Assembly: GCF_001742165.1 (NCBI RefSeq)
Contig: NZ_CP016444.1
Span: 1,054,001-1,118,000 of the forward strand
DNA from: Burkholderia stabilis
Lineage (GTDB): Bacteria; Pseudomonadota; Gammaproteobacteria; Burkholderiales; Burkholderiaceae
Length of the DNA: 64,000 bases
Direction: 5' to 3'
Positions 9,831-18,396 of the stretch are shown in pieces. Both the position numbers and the translations under genes were made by a program. The notes under the pieces were generated by a model that made no database searches, was not told the origin of the DNA, and worked only from the letters and a program-made list of their open reading frames with translations. How positions within the stretch are numbered: the first letter of the stretch is position 1; every line of letters starts with the position of its first letter.

Positions 9831-10460
9831 TCAACAGCCGATGCAGACGGCGCCGTCGCGCTGTTGCGCGGCGTCGTCGGTGACGACCGATGCCAGTTGC
9901 GGATCGGGCCGGAAGACCGTGATGCCCTTGAGCCGGTCGCGCCACGCCTGGAAGAACAGCGCGTCGACCTGTGCAAGCGAGCATTGGCGAGGCAACGTCA
10001 CGGTCTTCGAGATACCGGCGTCGACGCACGGCTGCAGTGCCGCGAGCATCGCGACATGGTCGACCGGCGCGATATCCGCCGCCGTGACGAAGTAGTCGGG
10101 CAACGTGACGCTGTCACCATACAGGTCGCGAAACAGCCGGTAAGCGTGATTCTCCACACGAAACGAACGAACCCGTCCATCCGCCGTGCGGACCATGCGA
10201 CGCTGCGTCCAGCCGACAGCCGGCTCAATCCCGTTCGAGCAGTTGTCGCAAAACGCAAGACTCACACTGCCGGCCGGCGCGAACGACAGCAGATGGCTGT
10301 TGCGCAGCCCGTGCCGCGCGATCGCGTGATGCACCTTCAGCGGCAGGCGCATGCGGGATGCAGGGCCGGTCAGATAGGGGGCTGGATCGTAGGCCGGAAA
10401 CGTGCCGCGCTCGGCGGCAAGCGCGGCCGATGCGGCAAACGCATGTTCGCGCAACTTCAC
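9831..10460 (-). pseudogene. C-terminal fragment of a class II (B12-dependent) ribonucleotide reductase
   Basis: The encoded 209 aa resemble the C-terminal third of NrdJ-like enzymes: RHGLRNSHLLSFAPAGSVSL, then SNGIEP, DYFVTAADIAPVDHVAMLA and VDAGISKTVTLP. The family is normally 700 aa or longer, with the radical and substrate-binding cysteines upstream; those parts are absent. The frame stays open beyond the first GTG, but the residues there do not look like the family, so the break is near 10460. It is probably a relic. It ends with CIGC, consistent with a native C-terminal Cys motif. Confidence 0.6.
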
Positions 10461-10860
10461 TTGCGGCAGCGGCAGGTAGTCGAACTCGAGAATGATACCC
10501 CGCGTATCGGGCAGGCCAGAGTATCGCGTTGAGCTTATGTCAATCCTAAATCTCTGCCAGTTCGCTCCCGTGAGCCTGCTTTACCGACGCTGTACGCGAA
10601 CATCCCTTCGACGCTCGCTTCCGCAAGAATCGGAGCGGCTACGCAACTTCAAACACGCACCGCTCCAAATCCATTATATGTCATCATGTGACATATAATG
10701 GATTGTGCACGCTACACGATCTATGGTCGCTGACTTCACGCATACCGGAGCACGATCACCGATCAGGATTCCAGGATGTGTGTGGGCGCAGCCACATTTC
10801 GACGATGAGCACGAAGAGACGCATTGGCCGACGCGTGGTGTGATGAGAACAGGAGAAGCT
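10461..10860. other. Intergenic stretch with a long perfect inverted repeat
   Basis: I see no gene here. The stretch holds the 37-bp palindrome described separately and a ribosome-binding site (AGGAGAAGCT) for the DUF1840 gene. Composition is more AT-rich than the flanking genes. Confidence 0.5.
10668..10704. repeat. Perfect 16-bp inverted repeat
   Basis: Arms AATCCATTATATGTCA (10668-10683) and TGACATATAATGGATT (10689-10704) are exact reverse complements separated by TCATG. There is no T-run after either arm, so a rho-independent terminator is unlikely. A regulator-binding operator or a site-specific recombination core is more plausible. Confidence 0.85.
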
Positions 10861-11181
10861 ATGCTTATCAAATTTCACACGTCGGCAGCACCGGATATTG
10901 TCATGTTGCGCGATCTCGCGCAGTATCTTCTGGCACTGGTCGGAAAGGAACTACAAGCCCGAGGGGTGATTCAATCCAGCGAGCTTCCGAGCGCAATTGC
11001 ACGACTCGAACAGGCAATCGCGGAGGACATGATGCGGGAAAACTCATATGAGCATTCGACGTTCGCGTTGCATGCAAATACTTTTCCGCGTTCGAGCGGC
11101 CTTGCACAACGGGCATGGCCATTTCTCGATCTACTGCGCGAGGCGCATAAGCAAGACAAAGATGTCATTTGGGGCGTGTGA
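10861..11181 (+). CDS. DUF1840 family protein
   Basis: A 106-aa soluble protein beginning MLIKFHTSAAPDIVMLRDLA, the usual start of DUF1840 proteins of beta-proteobacteria. It is alpha-helical with a conserved C-terminal WPFLDLLREAHKQ helix. The start was set at 10861 because AGGAGAAGCT lies directly upstream; the longer frame is not needed. Function is unknown. The nearest upstream element is the 37-bp palindrome about 157 bp before the start. Confidence 0.85.
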   Translation: MLIKFHTSAAPDIVMLRDLAQYLLALVGKELQARGVIQSSELPSAIARLEQAIAEDMMRENSYEHSTFALHANTFPRSSGLAQRAWPFLDLLREAHKQDKDVIWGV

Positions 11182-11694
11182 TCACTGCGGGGCGCGTCCG
11201 TTAAACTCGCATGCGAGATAATCTGCGTCGCTGAGTCCAAAGTGGGGGGCACCGAGGACGGCTGCGGATGCCGGACAAACCCACCGAATGACGCCGCGAC
11301 GGAAATACTCGCGTCGGTCGATTTGCAGAATGCGGCACCGACCGATCACCAACGGAATCGATCTCCCACCAACCGGGAGTGTGCACCCCAACCGTCGGGG
11401 CGATATGTCACGCTTGGAATGTAGACAGGTACGGAAGTCGAATCGCTTGCCGCCGGGTGCCGGGCGTTCAGCATGACACTCGGCGACGCCAGCGGGTTGC
11501 GCACATGCAGTATATTTCGCGCCGGGACAACGACGTGGCTGGTCGTTCCCGCATGTGAGCTTATTGGATGACCGGGCTGTACGACGACCAGGGCGATCAG
11601 CAGCGGTATCGATATGCCGTCCACTTCTCCTCACCAATTCACGTTGATAGGGTCGTTCCACGCAGCAACAGGAGCAGCAATTGATGAAAGCACT

Positions 11695-11723
11695 TTGCAC
11701 TACCCGGCGCGCGCGTCTATATT
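11695..11723 (+). promoter_or_regulatory. Sigma-70-type promoter for the MarR gene
   Basis: TTGCAC and TATATT are separated by exactly 17 bp and lie about 55 bp before the ATG of the regulator. The palindrome TCACGTGA (11729-11736) overlaps the expected transcription start. Confidence 0.55.
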
Positions 11724-11745
11724 TTAGGTCACGTGATGACATGAT

Positions 11746-11771
11746 TCCAGAAAACTCCCGGTATTTCTGGA
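11746..11771. promoter_or_regulatory. Inverted repeat in the marR leader, candidate operator
   Basis: TCCAGAAA (11746-11753) and TTTCTGGA (11764-11771) form perfect 8-bp arms around a 10-bp spacer, ending 7 bp before the start codon. It could be an autoregulatory MarR operator or an RNA hairpin covering the ribosome-binding site. Confidence 0.5.
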
Positions 11772-11778
11772 GTTCGTA

Positions 11779-12204
11779 ATGGCGGCAAGCAATCGCAAGG
11801 CCGGCGCAAGCGCCACGAAACACGACCTCGAGCAGCTATCTGAATTTCGCTATCGGCTGCGACGTTTCTTGCGTTTCTCGGAGGAAATTCTGCATGCCGA
11901 GGGGCTGACACCGTTGCAGTACATGCTGATGTTGCACACCTGCGCGTTTCCGGACAGATCATGGGCGACCGTGGGCGAGATTGCCGAGCGGCTGCAGGCG
12001 TCCTCGCATGGTACGGTGGCACTCATCACGCGCTGCGAGGCAGCCGGGCTCGTCCGGCGCCAGACGAGCGAGCAGGATAGAAGGCAAGTGGAGATCCATC
12101 TGACGGAAAAAGGGGCGGAATGCTTGCGTAAGGTAGCAGCTTTGCACAAGTCGGAAATTCAGTCGTTCGGCTGGGCATTCCAAGACGTCACCGATACCAA
12201 CTGA
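11779..12204 (+). CDS. MarR-family transcriptional regulator
   Basis: A 141-aa winged-helix regulator. The helix-turn-helix core is ATVGEIAERLQASSHGTVALITRCEAAGLV (about 60-93) and the wing is RRQTSEQDRRQVEIHLTEKG. MarR proteins bind DNA as dimers and are released by small ligands or oxidation. Neighbours downstream on the same strand are an amino-acid permease and a ClC protein, which it may control along with itself through the palindrome just upstream. A single Cys is seen near the middle of the helix-turn-helix region and another in the C-terminal part; no clear redox pair is visible. Confidence 0.9.
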   Translation: MAASNRKAGASATKHDLEQLSEFRYRLRRFLRFSEEILHAEGLTPLQYMLMLHTCAFPDRSWATVGEIAERLQASSHGTVALITRCEAAGLVRRQTSEQDRRQVEIHLTEKGAECLRKVAALHKSEIQSFGWAFQDVTDTN

Positions 12205-12326
12205 GCGCGCGGCAGCGACACGCGCGGATTCACCGGGACGGCCGAGACGCATCGGTCGTCGCGACAACGGGCAGGGGAACGAACACACACACGCAGCAGG
12301 GGGAGGTCGTTTGCAAGGAGTCGCAT

Positions 12327-13927
12327 ATGAGCACGACCTCGAGCCTCAATCTGGAAGGCAAGCTCCGGCGTGACGCCGGAATCATCGGGCTGTTGTTCGC
12401 CAGCACGACCAGCATGGTCGGTTCCGGCTGGTTGTTCGGCGCCTATCACGCATCGCGCATCGCCGGCCCGCTGAGCATCGGCAGTTGGGTGCTGGGCGCG
12501 ATCATCATCATGCTGATTGCACTGTGCTTCGCCGAGCTGGCAGCAATGTTTCCGCGCAGCGGCGCACTGGTGCACATGAGCCATGCGAGCCACGGCGTTG
12601 GTTTGGGCCGCATCTGGTGCGGTCTCCTGTTTCTTGCCTACGTGCCGGTCCCTGCGGTCGAGGCGGAGGCGATCGTCACCTACGCGAACAACTATCTCCC
12701 CTGGTTCATCCAGCCCGGAAGCGCGGGCTTGCTGACGGCGATCGGTTTCATGGCCTGTGCGGGTCTGCTAGGGATCATGGCCCTGCTGAATCTGATGGTG
12801 ATCCGGTGGCTGTTGAGCGTCAACTCGACCATCACGTGGTGGAAGATCCTCGTACCGCTTCTGACGATTGCCGGCTTGATGGGTGCCAGCACGCACTGGG
12901 GCGTGATGCAGGCGGCGCCCGACAGCTATCATCTCTCCGGGATGTTCACCGCGTTGCCGGCTGCAGGCATCGTCTTCAGCTATCTCGGCTTTCGCACGGC
13001 AATCGACTTGGGTGGCGAAAGCGCCAATCCGCATAGAAACATTCCGCTCGCGGTGATCGGCGCGGTGCTTCTCGCAGCCGTCATCTACATCCTGCTTCAG
13101 ATCGCGTTCATCTACGCGCTCGCGCCGGCCGACCTGGTCGCGGGATGGAACCATCTCAGCTTCAAGGGCGAGATGGGGCCGTTCGCAGGGCTCGCCGCGA
13201 CGCTCGGCATGGGGTGGATGGCAACGCTGCTTTACATCGACGCATATGTGTCTCCTGGCGGAACCGGCCTGATGTATGTCACGGGCGGCTCGCGCATCCT
13301 GTTCGCAGCAGGTGAACTGGACGCGGGCCCGCGCATGCTGACGCGACTCAATGCCAACAAGATCCCGTGGGTCGCCGTGCTGATCATGTGGGCAGTTGGC
13401 GTGCTGTTCCTGCTGCCGTTTCCGGCTTGGCAGCAGATGGTGAGCTATATCACGTCGATCACCGTTCTCACGTACGGACTGGGACCCGTCGCGCTGCTGG
13501 TCCTGCGACGCAACATGCCGGATCTGCAGCGGCCGTTCCGCATGAGCGGAGCCGGGTTGATTGCGCCGATCGCATTCGTCTGCAGCAACCTCGTCATCTA
13601 CTGGACCGGCTTCAAGACCAACAACTTCCTGTTCTCGCTGGTCGCAATCGGCTTCGTCCTTTACGCGCTCCACCATCACGTCGTCTTGCGCCGCAGCGCG
13701 CGAGATTTCGGCTGGAAACATATCGCGTGGTTACTCCCATGGTTCGGGGGCTTTGGTTGTTGTCCTGGATGGGCGGGATCGGTGGCGGCCTTGGCGTCAT
13801 CGGATTCGGCTGGGACATTCTGCTGGTCGCCGTGTGGAGCCTGGTGGTACTTGCGCTGGCCATGCGCAGTGCGCTCGATGCCGGCGAAACGTCGGAGATG
13901 ATGGGGCGGATGAACGAGACCAGTTGA
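12327..13927 (+). pseudogene. APC-family amino-acid permease with a one-base frameshift
   Basis: About 12 hydrophobic segments and the APC start signature (IIGLLFASTTSMVGSGWLFGA, split by the unwound helix) identify an amino-acid/polyamine permease. The frame from 12327 reads well to HIAWLLPWFGG, then turns into Cys/Pro-rich nonsense ending at 13901. A second frame beginning near 13742 continues the expected helix (LWLLSWMGGIGGG, then IGFGWDILLVAVWSLVV) to a stop at 13927. Restoring one G in the GGGGG run near 13744-13748 joins the two into a roughly 534-aa permease. This is either a real inactivating or phase-variable slip or a homopolymer sequencing error. AAGGAG precedes the ATG. Confidence 0.82.
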
Positions 13928-13958
13928 AGGATCCACCTACTCGACAGGAACGGAAGCC

Positions 13959-15935
13959 ATGACATCGGGATCGACAGGAGGAGAAGAAAAACCGGTCGGT
14001 GAACTCGCAGCAATGCGAGTGGAAACCGGGCGCGTCCAGCGGTTGCCGCAAATCGAGGACGACTCGTCACCGATCGACATGTATCGCCTGAGCTGCCTGG
14101 GTATCCTGGTCGGCGTCGTCACTGGAATCGGGGCCGTGGCATTCCGCGGCTTGATCGGCTTCGTCCACAACGCGTTTTTCCTCGGCCGGTGGTCGGTCTC
14201 ATATAACGCGAGCGCATTTACGCCGCCTTCGGCATGGGGAGCGTTCGTCATACTGGTGCCGGTTGTCGGCGGCCTGATCGTCACCTGGCTTGTCGGAACC
14301 TTTGCACCGGAAGCGAAAGGGCATGGTGTGCCCGAGGTGATGGACGCGATCTACTTCAAGCGCGGCGTGATTCGCCCTGTCGTCGCGATCGTGAAATCGC
14401 TCGCGTCCGCGTTCGCAATCGGCACCGGTGCAGCGGTTGGCAGGGAAGGGCCGATCATCCAGATCGGTTCGGCGCTCGGCTCGACGCTGGGGCAGGCAGT
14501 CAGTATGACCGCGGGCCAGCGCATCACGCTGGTGGCGGCCGGCGCGGGCGCCGGGATTGCCGCGACTTTCAATACGCCGATCGGCGGCGTCCTGTTCGCG
14601 ACCGAACTGATGATGCCGGAGATCAGCGTGAACACCTTCCTTCCCGTCGCGCTGGCAACCGGCACGGCGACCTTCGTCGGACGGCTGTTCTTCGGCAGTG
14701 CGCCGGCGTTTTTGGTGCCGGCCCAGTTGGGCGCGATTCCCGATCGTCCGGGCAGCGTGCTGACGCTTCTGCTATATGCCGCGCTTGGGATAGTCACCGG
14801 TGCCGGCGCGGCGCTGCTGACGCACGGGCTTCATTTTGCGGAGGACATGTTCGAGCGCATCCCAGGGCGCTACGCGCGTCACGCGCTGGGCATGTTGATC
14901 GTCGGGTTGATGATCTATTTTCTGATGCGCTTCGCCGGGCATTACTACGTCGAAGGCGTGGGTTATGCAACGATTCAGGCGCTGCTTTACGGACAGCTTG
15001 GCGGTTGCCTGTTTCTGATCGCGCTTGCGCTCTGCAAGACCTTCGCTACGTCGATCAGCCTCGGTTCCGGCTCCTCCGGAGGTGTCTTTTCTCCGTCGCT
15101 GTTCATCGGGGCGGCATTGGGTGCGGCGTTTGCCGCATTCGTGCAGGCCGTGCTGCCCGCCGCGCCCGTGAGTGCACCCGCGTTCGCGATGGTCGGAATG
15201 GGGGCGATGGTCGGCGGTGGAACCGGCGCGGCGATGACGGCGGTCGCGATGATCTTCGAGATGACCCGCGACTACGACATCGTGCTGCCGATGATCATCG
15301 CGGTTGCGGTCAGTCTTGCGACGCGGCGCCTGCTTTGCCGCGAAAGCATCTATACGCTCAAGCTGGTGCGTCGCGGTCATGTCATTCCGAACGCTTTGCA
15401 CGCCAACATGTTCCTCGTCCAGAACGCGGCGCAAGTGATGGAGACGGACGTACTCGTGCAGGACGCGGACGTGCTCTTCCGCGATATTCTCGGCAATCTC
15501 GACGGGCCGCCGTTCCGCCACGTAGTCGTGACGCGATCGGGCCGGATCGAAGGCGTGCTGCGCATCAATACCGGCTTGCGCCGGGCCATCTCGCACGATC
15601 ATCCATCGGTGACGCTCGGTGCGCTCGCTCAGCACAATTTCATCGTGGTCGCGCCGAATGATGCGGCCTTCGACGTGATCAGCCAGTTGCGCCAGAAGCA
15701 CGCAACCATGGCGGTGGTGGTGACGGGCCCCGAACTGGAAGGCTCAGTGGAAGTGGTCGGGGTGATCGCCAAGGAGCACATCGCGGACGCAGTGGCGAGC
15801 AGCATCAGGATCTTTCCCGAGAACCGGCGCGGAATCGAGCGCGGCCGGCGCGGACCGCGGCATCGCGACAGCCACACACCGACACGGGGCGAAGCGCACG
15901 CCGGCAAGGAGGTTCCCCATGAAACTGGGTGTTGA
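13959..15935 (+). CDS. ClC-family chloride channel/transporter with C-terminal CBS domains
   Basis: A 658-aa ClC protein. Chloride-filter motifs are GHGVPEV (121-127), GREGP (161-165, gating Glu163) and the GVFSPSLF loop. The FNTPIGG stretch is followed by ATELMMP (214-220): the residue matching the inner proton Glu203 of E. coli CLC-ec1 is Leu217. The C-terminal ~200 residues contain a CBS pair (METDVLVQDADVLFRDIL and HNFIVVAPNDAAFDVI). The missing inner Glu suggests a passive Cl- channel rather than a 2Cl-/H+ antiporter, which remains inference. It lies 31 bp after the permease, probably in one operon. Confidence 0.92.
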   Translation: MTSGSTGGEEKPVGELAAMRVETGRVQRLPQIEDDSSPIDMYRLSCLGILVGVVTGIGAVAFRGLIGFVHNAFFLGRWSVSYNASAFTPPSAWGAFVILVPVVGGLIVTWLVGTFAPEAKGHGVPEVMDAIYFKRGVIRPVVAIVKSLASAFAIGTGAAVGREGPIIQIGSALGSTLGQAVSMTAGQRITLVAAGAGAGIAATFNTPIGGVLFATELMMPEISVNTFLPVALATGTATFVGRLFFGSAPAFLVPAQLGAIPDRPGSVLTLLLYAALGIVTGAGAALLTHGLHFAEDMFERIPGRYARHALGMLIVGLMIYFLMRFAGHYYVEGVGYATIQALLYGQLGGCLFLIALALCKTFATSISLGSGSSGGVFSPSLFIGAALGAAFAAFVQAVLPAAPVSAPAFAMVGMGAMVGGGTGAAMTAVAMIFEMTRDYDIVLPMIIAVAVSLATRRLLCRESIYTLKLVRRGHVIPNALHANMFLVQNAAQVMETDVLVQDADVLFRDILGNLDGPPFRHVVVTRSGRIEGVLRINTGLRRAISHDHPSVTLGALAQHNFIVVAPNDAAFDVISQLRQKHATMAVVVTGPELEGSVEVVGVIAKEHIADAVASSIRIFPENRRGIERGRRGPRHRDSHTPTRGEAHAGKEVPHETGC

Positions 15936-16173
15936 ACTGGCTGTTCTGCGCCGGCGGCTTGCGGTTGCCCTGCATCTCGATGAATGGAGAGAAGTGTTGG
16001 CAGGCAATCCGGAAGACGAGACGAATGACGATCGCGAGTGGGTCATCGTCTACAGAACGGCCAACGGATACTGTTGTTTTTATCGCGGGAGGCCGGTCGA
16101 GTTCGGCGAGTTCTCCGATGTCCAGTCGTGGTCCGCCGAGATGGATGTTCGACCGTACTTCATGGGCTTGTGA
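15919..16173 (+). CDS. Small soluble protein overlapping the ClC gene end, unknown function
   Basis: An 84-aa protein whose ATG lies 17 bp inside the end of the ClC gene, in another frame, preceded by an excellent AAGGAGG. Translational coupling is therefore likely. It is acidic (pair ETNDDREW) and contains a beta-rich core, EWVIVYRTANGYCCFYRGRPVEF when read with its neighbours. No family recognised. Conserved overlap with the transporter would suggest a regulatory or accessory role, but that is not shown. Confidence 0.6.
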   Translation: MKLGVELAVLRRRLAVALHLDEWREVLAGNPEDETNDDREWVIVYRTANGYCCFYRGRPVEFGEFSDVQSWSAEMDVRPYFMGL

Positions 16174-16243
16174 TCACGATATCGATGACGAACAGGCCCT
16201 GTCTGGAAATGCGTGGCGGGGCGGATCCCCACCACGCAGGCGC

Positions 16244-16747
16244 TCATCGATAGACGATATCCGCGCGCCGATTCTGCGACCACGACGCTTCGTCGTGACC
16301 CAAAGCGACCGGCTTCTCCTTGCCAAAGCTGACCGCTTCAACCTGTGAGTCAGGTACGCCGAGCGTTTCCAGCGTGCGAAGCACGGCCTGCGAACGGCGT
16401 TCGCCCAGCGCGAGGTTGTACTCGCTGGTGCCACGTTCGTCGGTATTGCCCTGGATCAAAACGTGTCGGCCTGGATGAAGGCGCAGATAGTCGGCATGCG
16501 CCTGCAGCAGCGACTGGTATTCGGGCTTTACTTCATAGCTGTCGAAATCGAAATAGATGCTGCGTTTCGCCAGCGGACTGTTGGGGTTGTTCAATTCGTC
16601 GGCCATGGTCGACGGTGTCCCGATCGCCTGACTGTTTGCCGCGTTCTGATTCATCATGCCGGCGGTGCCGGGTGTCTTTGTTGCGGAGTGACATCCGCCG
16701 AACAGCACGAGCGCCAACACTACTGCATATCGCATCAAGCCTTTCAT
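16244..16747 (-). CDS. Pal/OmpA-like peptidoglycan-associated lipoprotein
   Basis: A 167-aa outer-membrane lipoprotein: a short signal peptide with the lipobox LFGGC (lipidated Cys19), a linker, and a C-terminal OmpA-like domain (about 60-167) with SIYFDFDSYEVKPEYQ and the peptidoglycan-binding signature GNTDERGTSEYNLALGERR. It should tether the outer membrane to peptidoglycan. The housekeeping pal sits in a tol-pal cluster; here it stands alone, so this is an extra paralogue. GGGAGACC precedes the ATG at 16747; a GTG one codon earlier is possible. It is convergent with the small protein at 15919. Confidence 0.9.
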   Translation of the reverse strand: MKGLMRYAVVLALVLFGGCHSATKTPGTAGMMNQNAANSQAIGTPSTMADELNNPNSPLAKRSIYFDFDSYEVKPEYQSLLQAHADYLRLHPGRHVLIQGNTDERGTSEYNLALGERRSQAVLRTLETLGVPDSQVEAVSFGKEKPVALGHDEASWSQNRRADIVYR

Positions 16748-17152
16748 CACTGGTCTCCCGAAAGGGGCCGTCCGATCGAACGGAGTGGGTCGCAGATCAA
16801 CGAAACGGGCGCGAGCTCAACCTCCGGAGGTGAAGTGCGTTGCGCACGTCTCTATTGGTGAGTGACGGTTTTTTGTAAATAAATTGAACGGCAATTTGAA
16901 AGATTTCGACATCGCATTGCCACTGCGGCAGCCCATATCAACTAGAGTAGGAGAAATGTCACATCATGACTAGTTTGCATGTTACGATGCGGGAATTCTG
17001 CGGAAATGTGAATTCAGATGTGCTCCCTCAGCTCGCTGAACTCGACGTCCGGTCGTCCCGATAAGAGAGGCCGGGACGAGCGTCTTGAACCCGGCTGCCC
17101 AGCTGGTTTTTTTTTCTCCGTTGTTCGGCCTGTTCGGTAAACTGCGTCAACG
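16748..17152. other. Intergenic region between divergent pal-like and MFS genes
   Basis: About 400 bp, AT-richer than its flanks around 16865-16980. It must hold the promoters of the two divergent genes, but I cannot pick out a convincing -35/-10 pair or an FNR-type box (TTGAACGGCAATTT at about 16884 is a poor match). Confidence 0.4.
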
Positions 17153-18340
17153 ATGTCCCAGTCGTCCACCGTATCTTCCCGCATGACTGCGCCCGAATTG
17201 CGCGCGACCGCGTCGCTCGCGGCGATCTTCGCGCTGCGCATGCTCGGCCTGTTCATGATCATGCCGGTGTTCTCGGTCTACGCGAAAACCATCCCGGGCG
17301 GCGACAACGTGCTGCTCGTCGGCCTCGCGCTCGGGGCCTACGGCGTCACGCAGTCGCTGTTCTACATCTTCTACGGCTGGGCGTCCGACAAGTTCGGCCG
17401 CAAGCCGGTGATCGCCATGGGCCTCGTGATCTTCGCGCTCGGCAGCTTCGTCGCCGCGTCCGCGCACGACATCACGTGGATCATCGTCGGTCGCGTGATC
17501 CAGGGGATGGGCGCCGTGTCGTCCGCGGTGCTCGCGTTCATCGCCGACCTGACTTCCGAGCAGAACCGCACGAAGGCGATGGCGATGGTCGGCGGGTCGA
17601 TCGGCGTGTCGTTCGCGGTCGCGATCGTCGGCGCGCCGATCGTATTCCACTGGGTCGGGATGAGCGGGCTGTTCGCGATCGTCGGCGTGCTGTCGATCCT
17701 CGCGATCGGCGTCGTGCTGTGGATCGTGCCCGACGCGGCCAAGCCCGTGCACGTGCCCGCGCCGTTCGCCGAGGTGCTGCACAACGTCGAGCTGCTGCGC
17801 CTGAACTTCGGCGTGCTGGTGCTGCACGCGACGCAGACGGCGCTGTTCCTCGTCGTGCCGCGCCTGCTGGTCGACGGCGGGCTGCCGGTCGCCGCGCACT
17901 GGAAGGTCTACCTGCCGGTGATGGGGCTCGCATTCGTGATGATGGTCCCGGCGATCATCGTCGCGGAAAAACGGGGCAAGATGAAGCCGGTGCTGCTCGG
18001 CGGCATTCTGGCTATCCTGATCGGTCAATTGTTGCTCGGCAGCGCGCCGCATACCATCCTGATTGTGGCTGCGATTCTGTTCGTCTACTTTCTCGGGTTC
18101 AACATCCTGGAGGCGTCGCAGCCTTCGCTCGTGTCGAAGCTCGCGCCCGGTTCGCGCAAGGGCGCGGCCACCGGTGTCTACAACACCACGCAGTCGATCG
18201 GGCTCGCGCTCGGCGGCATTGTAGGCGGCTGGCTGCTGAAGCAAGGCGGCCCGAACATGGTGTTTCTAATGTGTGCAGGCGCAGTGGCAGTATGGCTCGC
18301 AATCGCGTCCGGCATGAAGCCGCCGCCGGCGAGAACCTGA
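17153..18340 (+). CDS. MFS transporter, YajR-like
   Basis: A 395-aa major-facilitator protein with 12 hydrophobic helices. Motif A of the family lies in the loop after helix 2 (GWASDKFGRKPVI, about residues 80-92), and the RVIQGMGAVSSAVLAFIADL stretch carries motif B/C features. It probably acts as a proton-coupled exporter in the inner membrane; substrate unknown. The start was taken at MSQSSTV; an internal Met (MTAPELR) ten residues later is an alternative. The next ClC gene follows after 56 bp. Confidence 0.88.
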   Translation: MSQSSTVSSRMTAPELRATASLAAIFALRMLGLFMIMPVFSVYAKTIPGGDNVLLVGLALGAYGVTQSLFYIFYGWASDKFGRKPVIAMGLVIFALGSFVAASAHDITWIIVGRVIQGMGAVSSAVLAFIADLTSEQNRTKAMAMVGGSIGVSFAVAIVGAPIVFHWVGMSGLFAIVGVLSILAIGVVLWIVPDAAKPVHVPAPFAEVLHNVELLRLNFGVLVLHATQTALFLVVPRLLVDGGLPVAAHWKVYLPVMGLAFVMMVPAIIVAEKRGKMKPVLLGGILAILIGQLLLGSAPHTILIVAAILFVYFLGFNILEASQPSLVSKLAPGSRKGAATGVYNTTQSIGLALGGIVGGWLLKQGGPNMVFLMCAGAVAVWLAIASGMKPPPART

Positions 18341-18396
18341 GCGATCGCTATATCGTTCAACATTGAATAAGCTGACAAGTAGGTAGGGGGAGACCG

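Larger units (their letters stand above)
11182..11778. other. Intergenic region; marR promoter at its right end
   Basis: About 600 bp without a gene I can defend. A minus-strand frame (11182-11823) is long but Cys/Arg-rich and lacks any family feature. The right end contains TTGCAC (11695-11700), a 17-bp spacer and TATATT (11718-11723), a good sigma-70 promoter for the MarR gene. Confidence 0.5.

Noticed and set aside
8086..10029. 647-codon minus-strand frame opposite ftsH
   Set aside because: Composition of an antisense shadow; the plus strand carries intact Walker and HExxH motifs.
7830..10532. 900-codon plus frame overlapping ftsH
   Set aside because: Arg-rich out-of-frame reading of ftsH, no recognisable family.
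10540..10556. TTGAG...GTCAA as a further FNR-type box
   Set aside because: Spacing is 5 instead of 4 and one half-site is degraded.
11182..11823. 213-codon minus-strand frame in the gap before marR
   Set aside because: Low-quality composition, no start signal or family pattern, and it runs through the marR promoter and start.
16884..16898. TTGAACGGCAATTT upstream of the pal-like gene as an FNR box
   Set aside because: Both half-sites deviate; likely chance in an AT-rich stretch.
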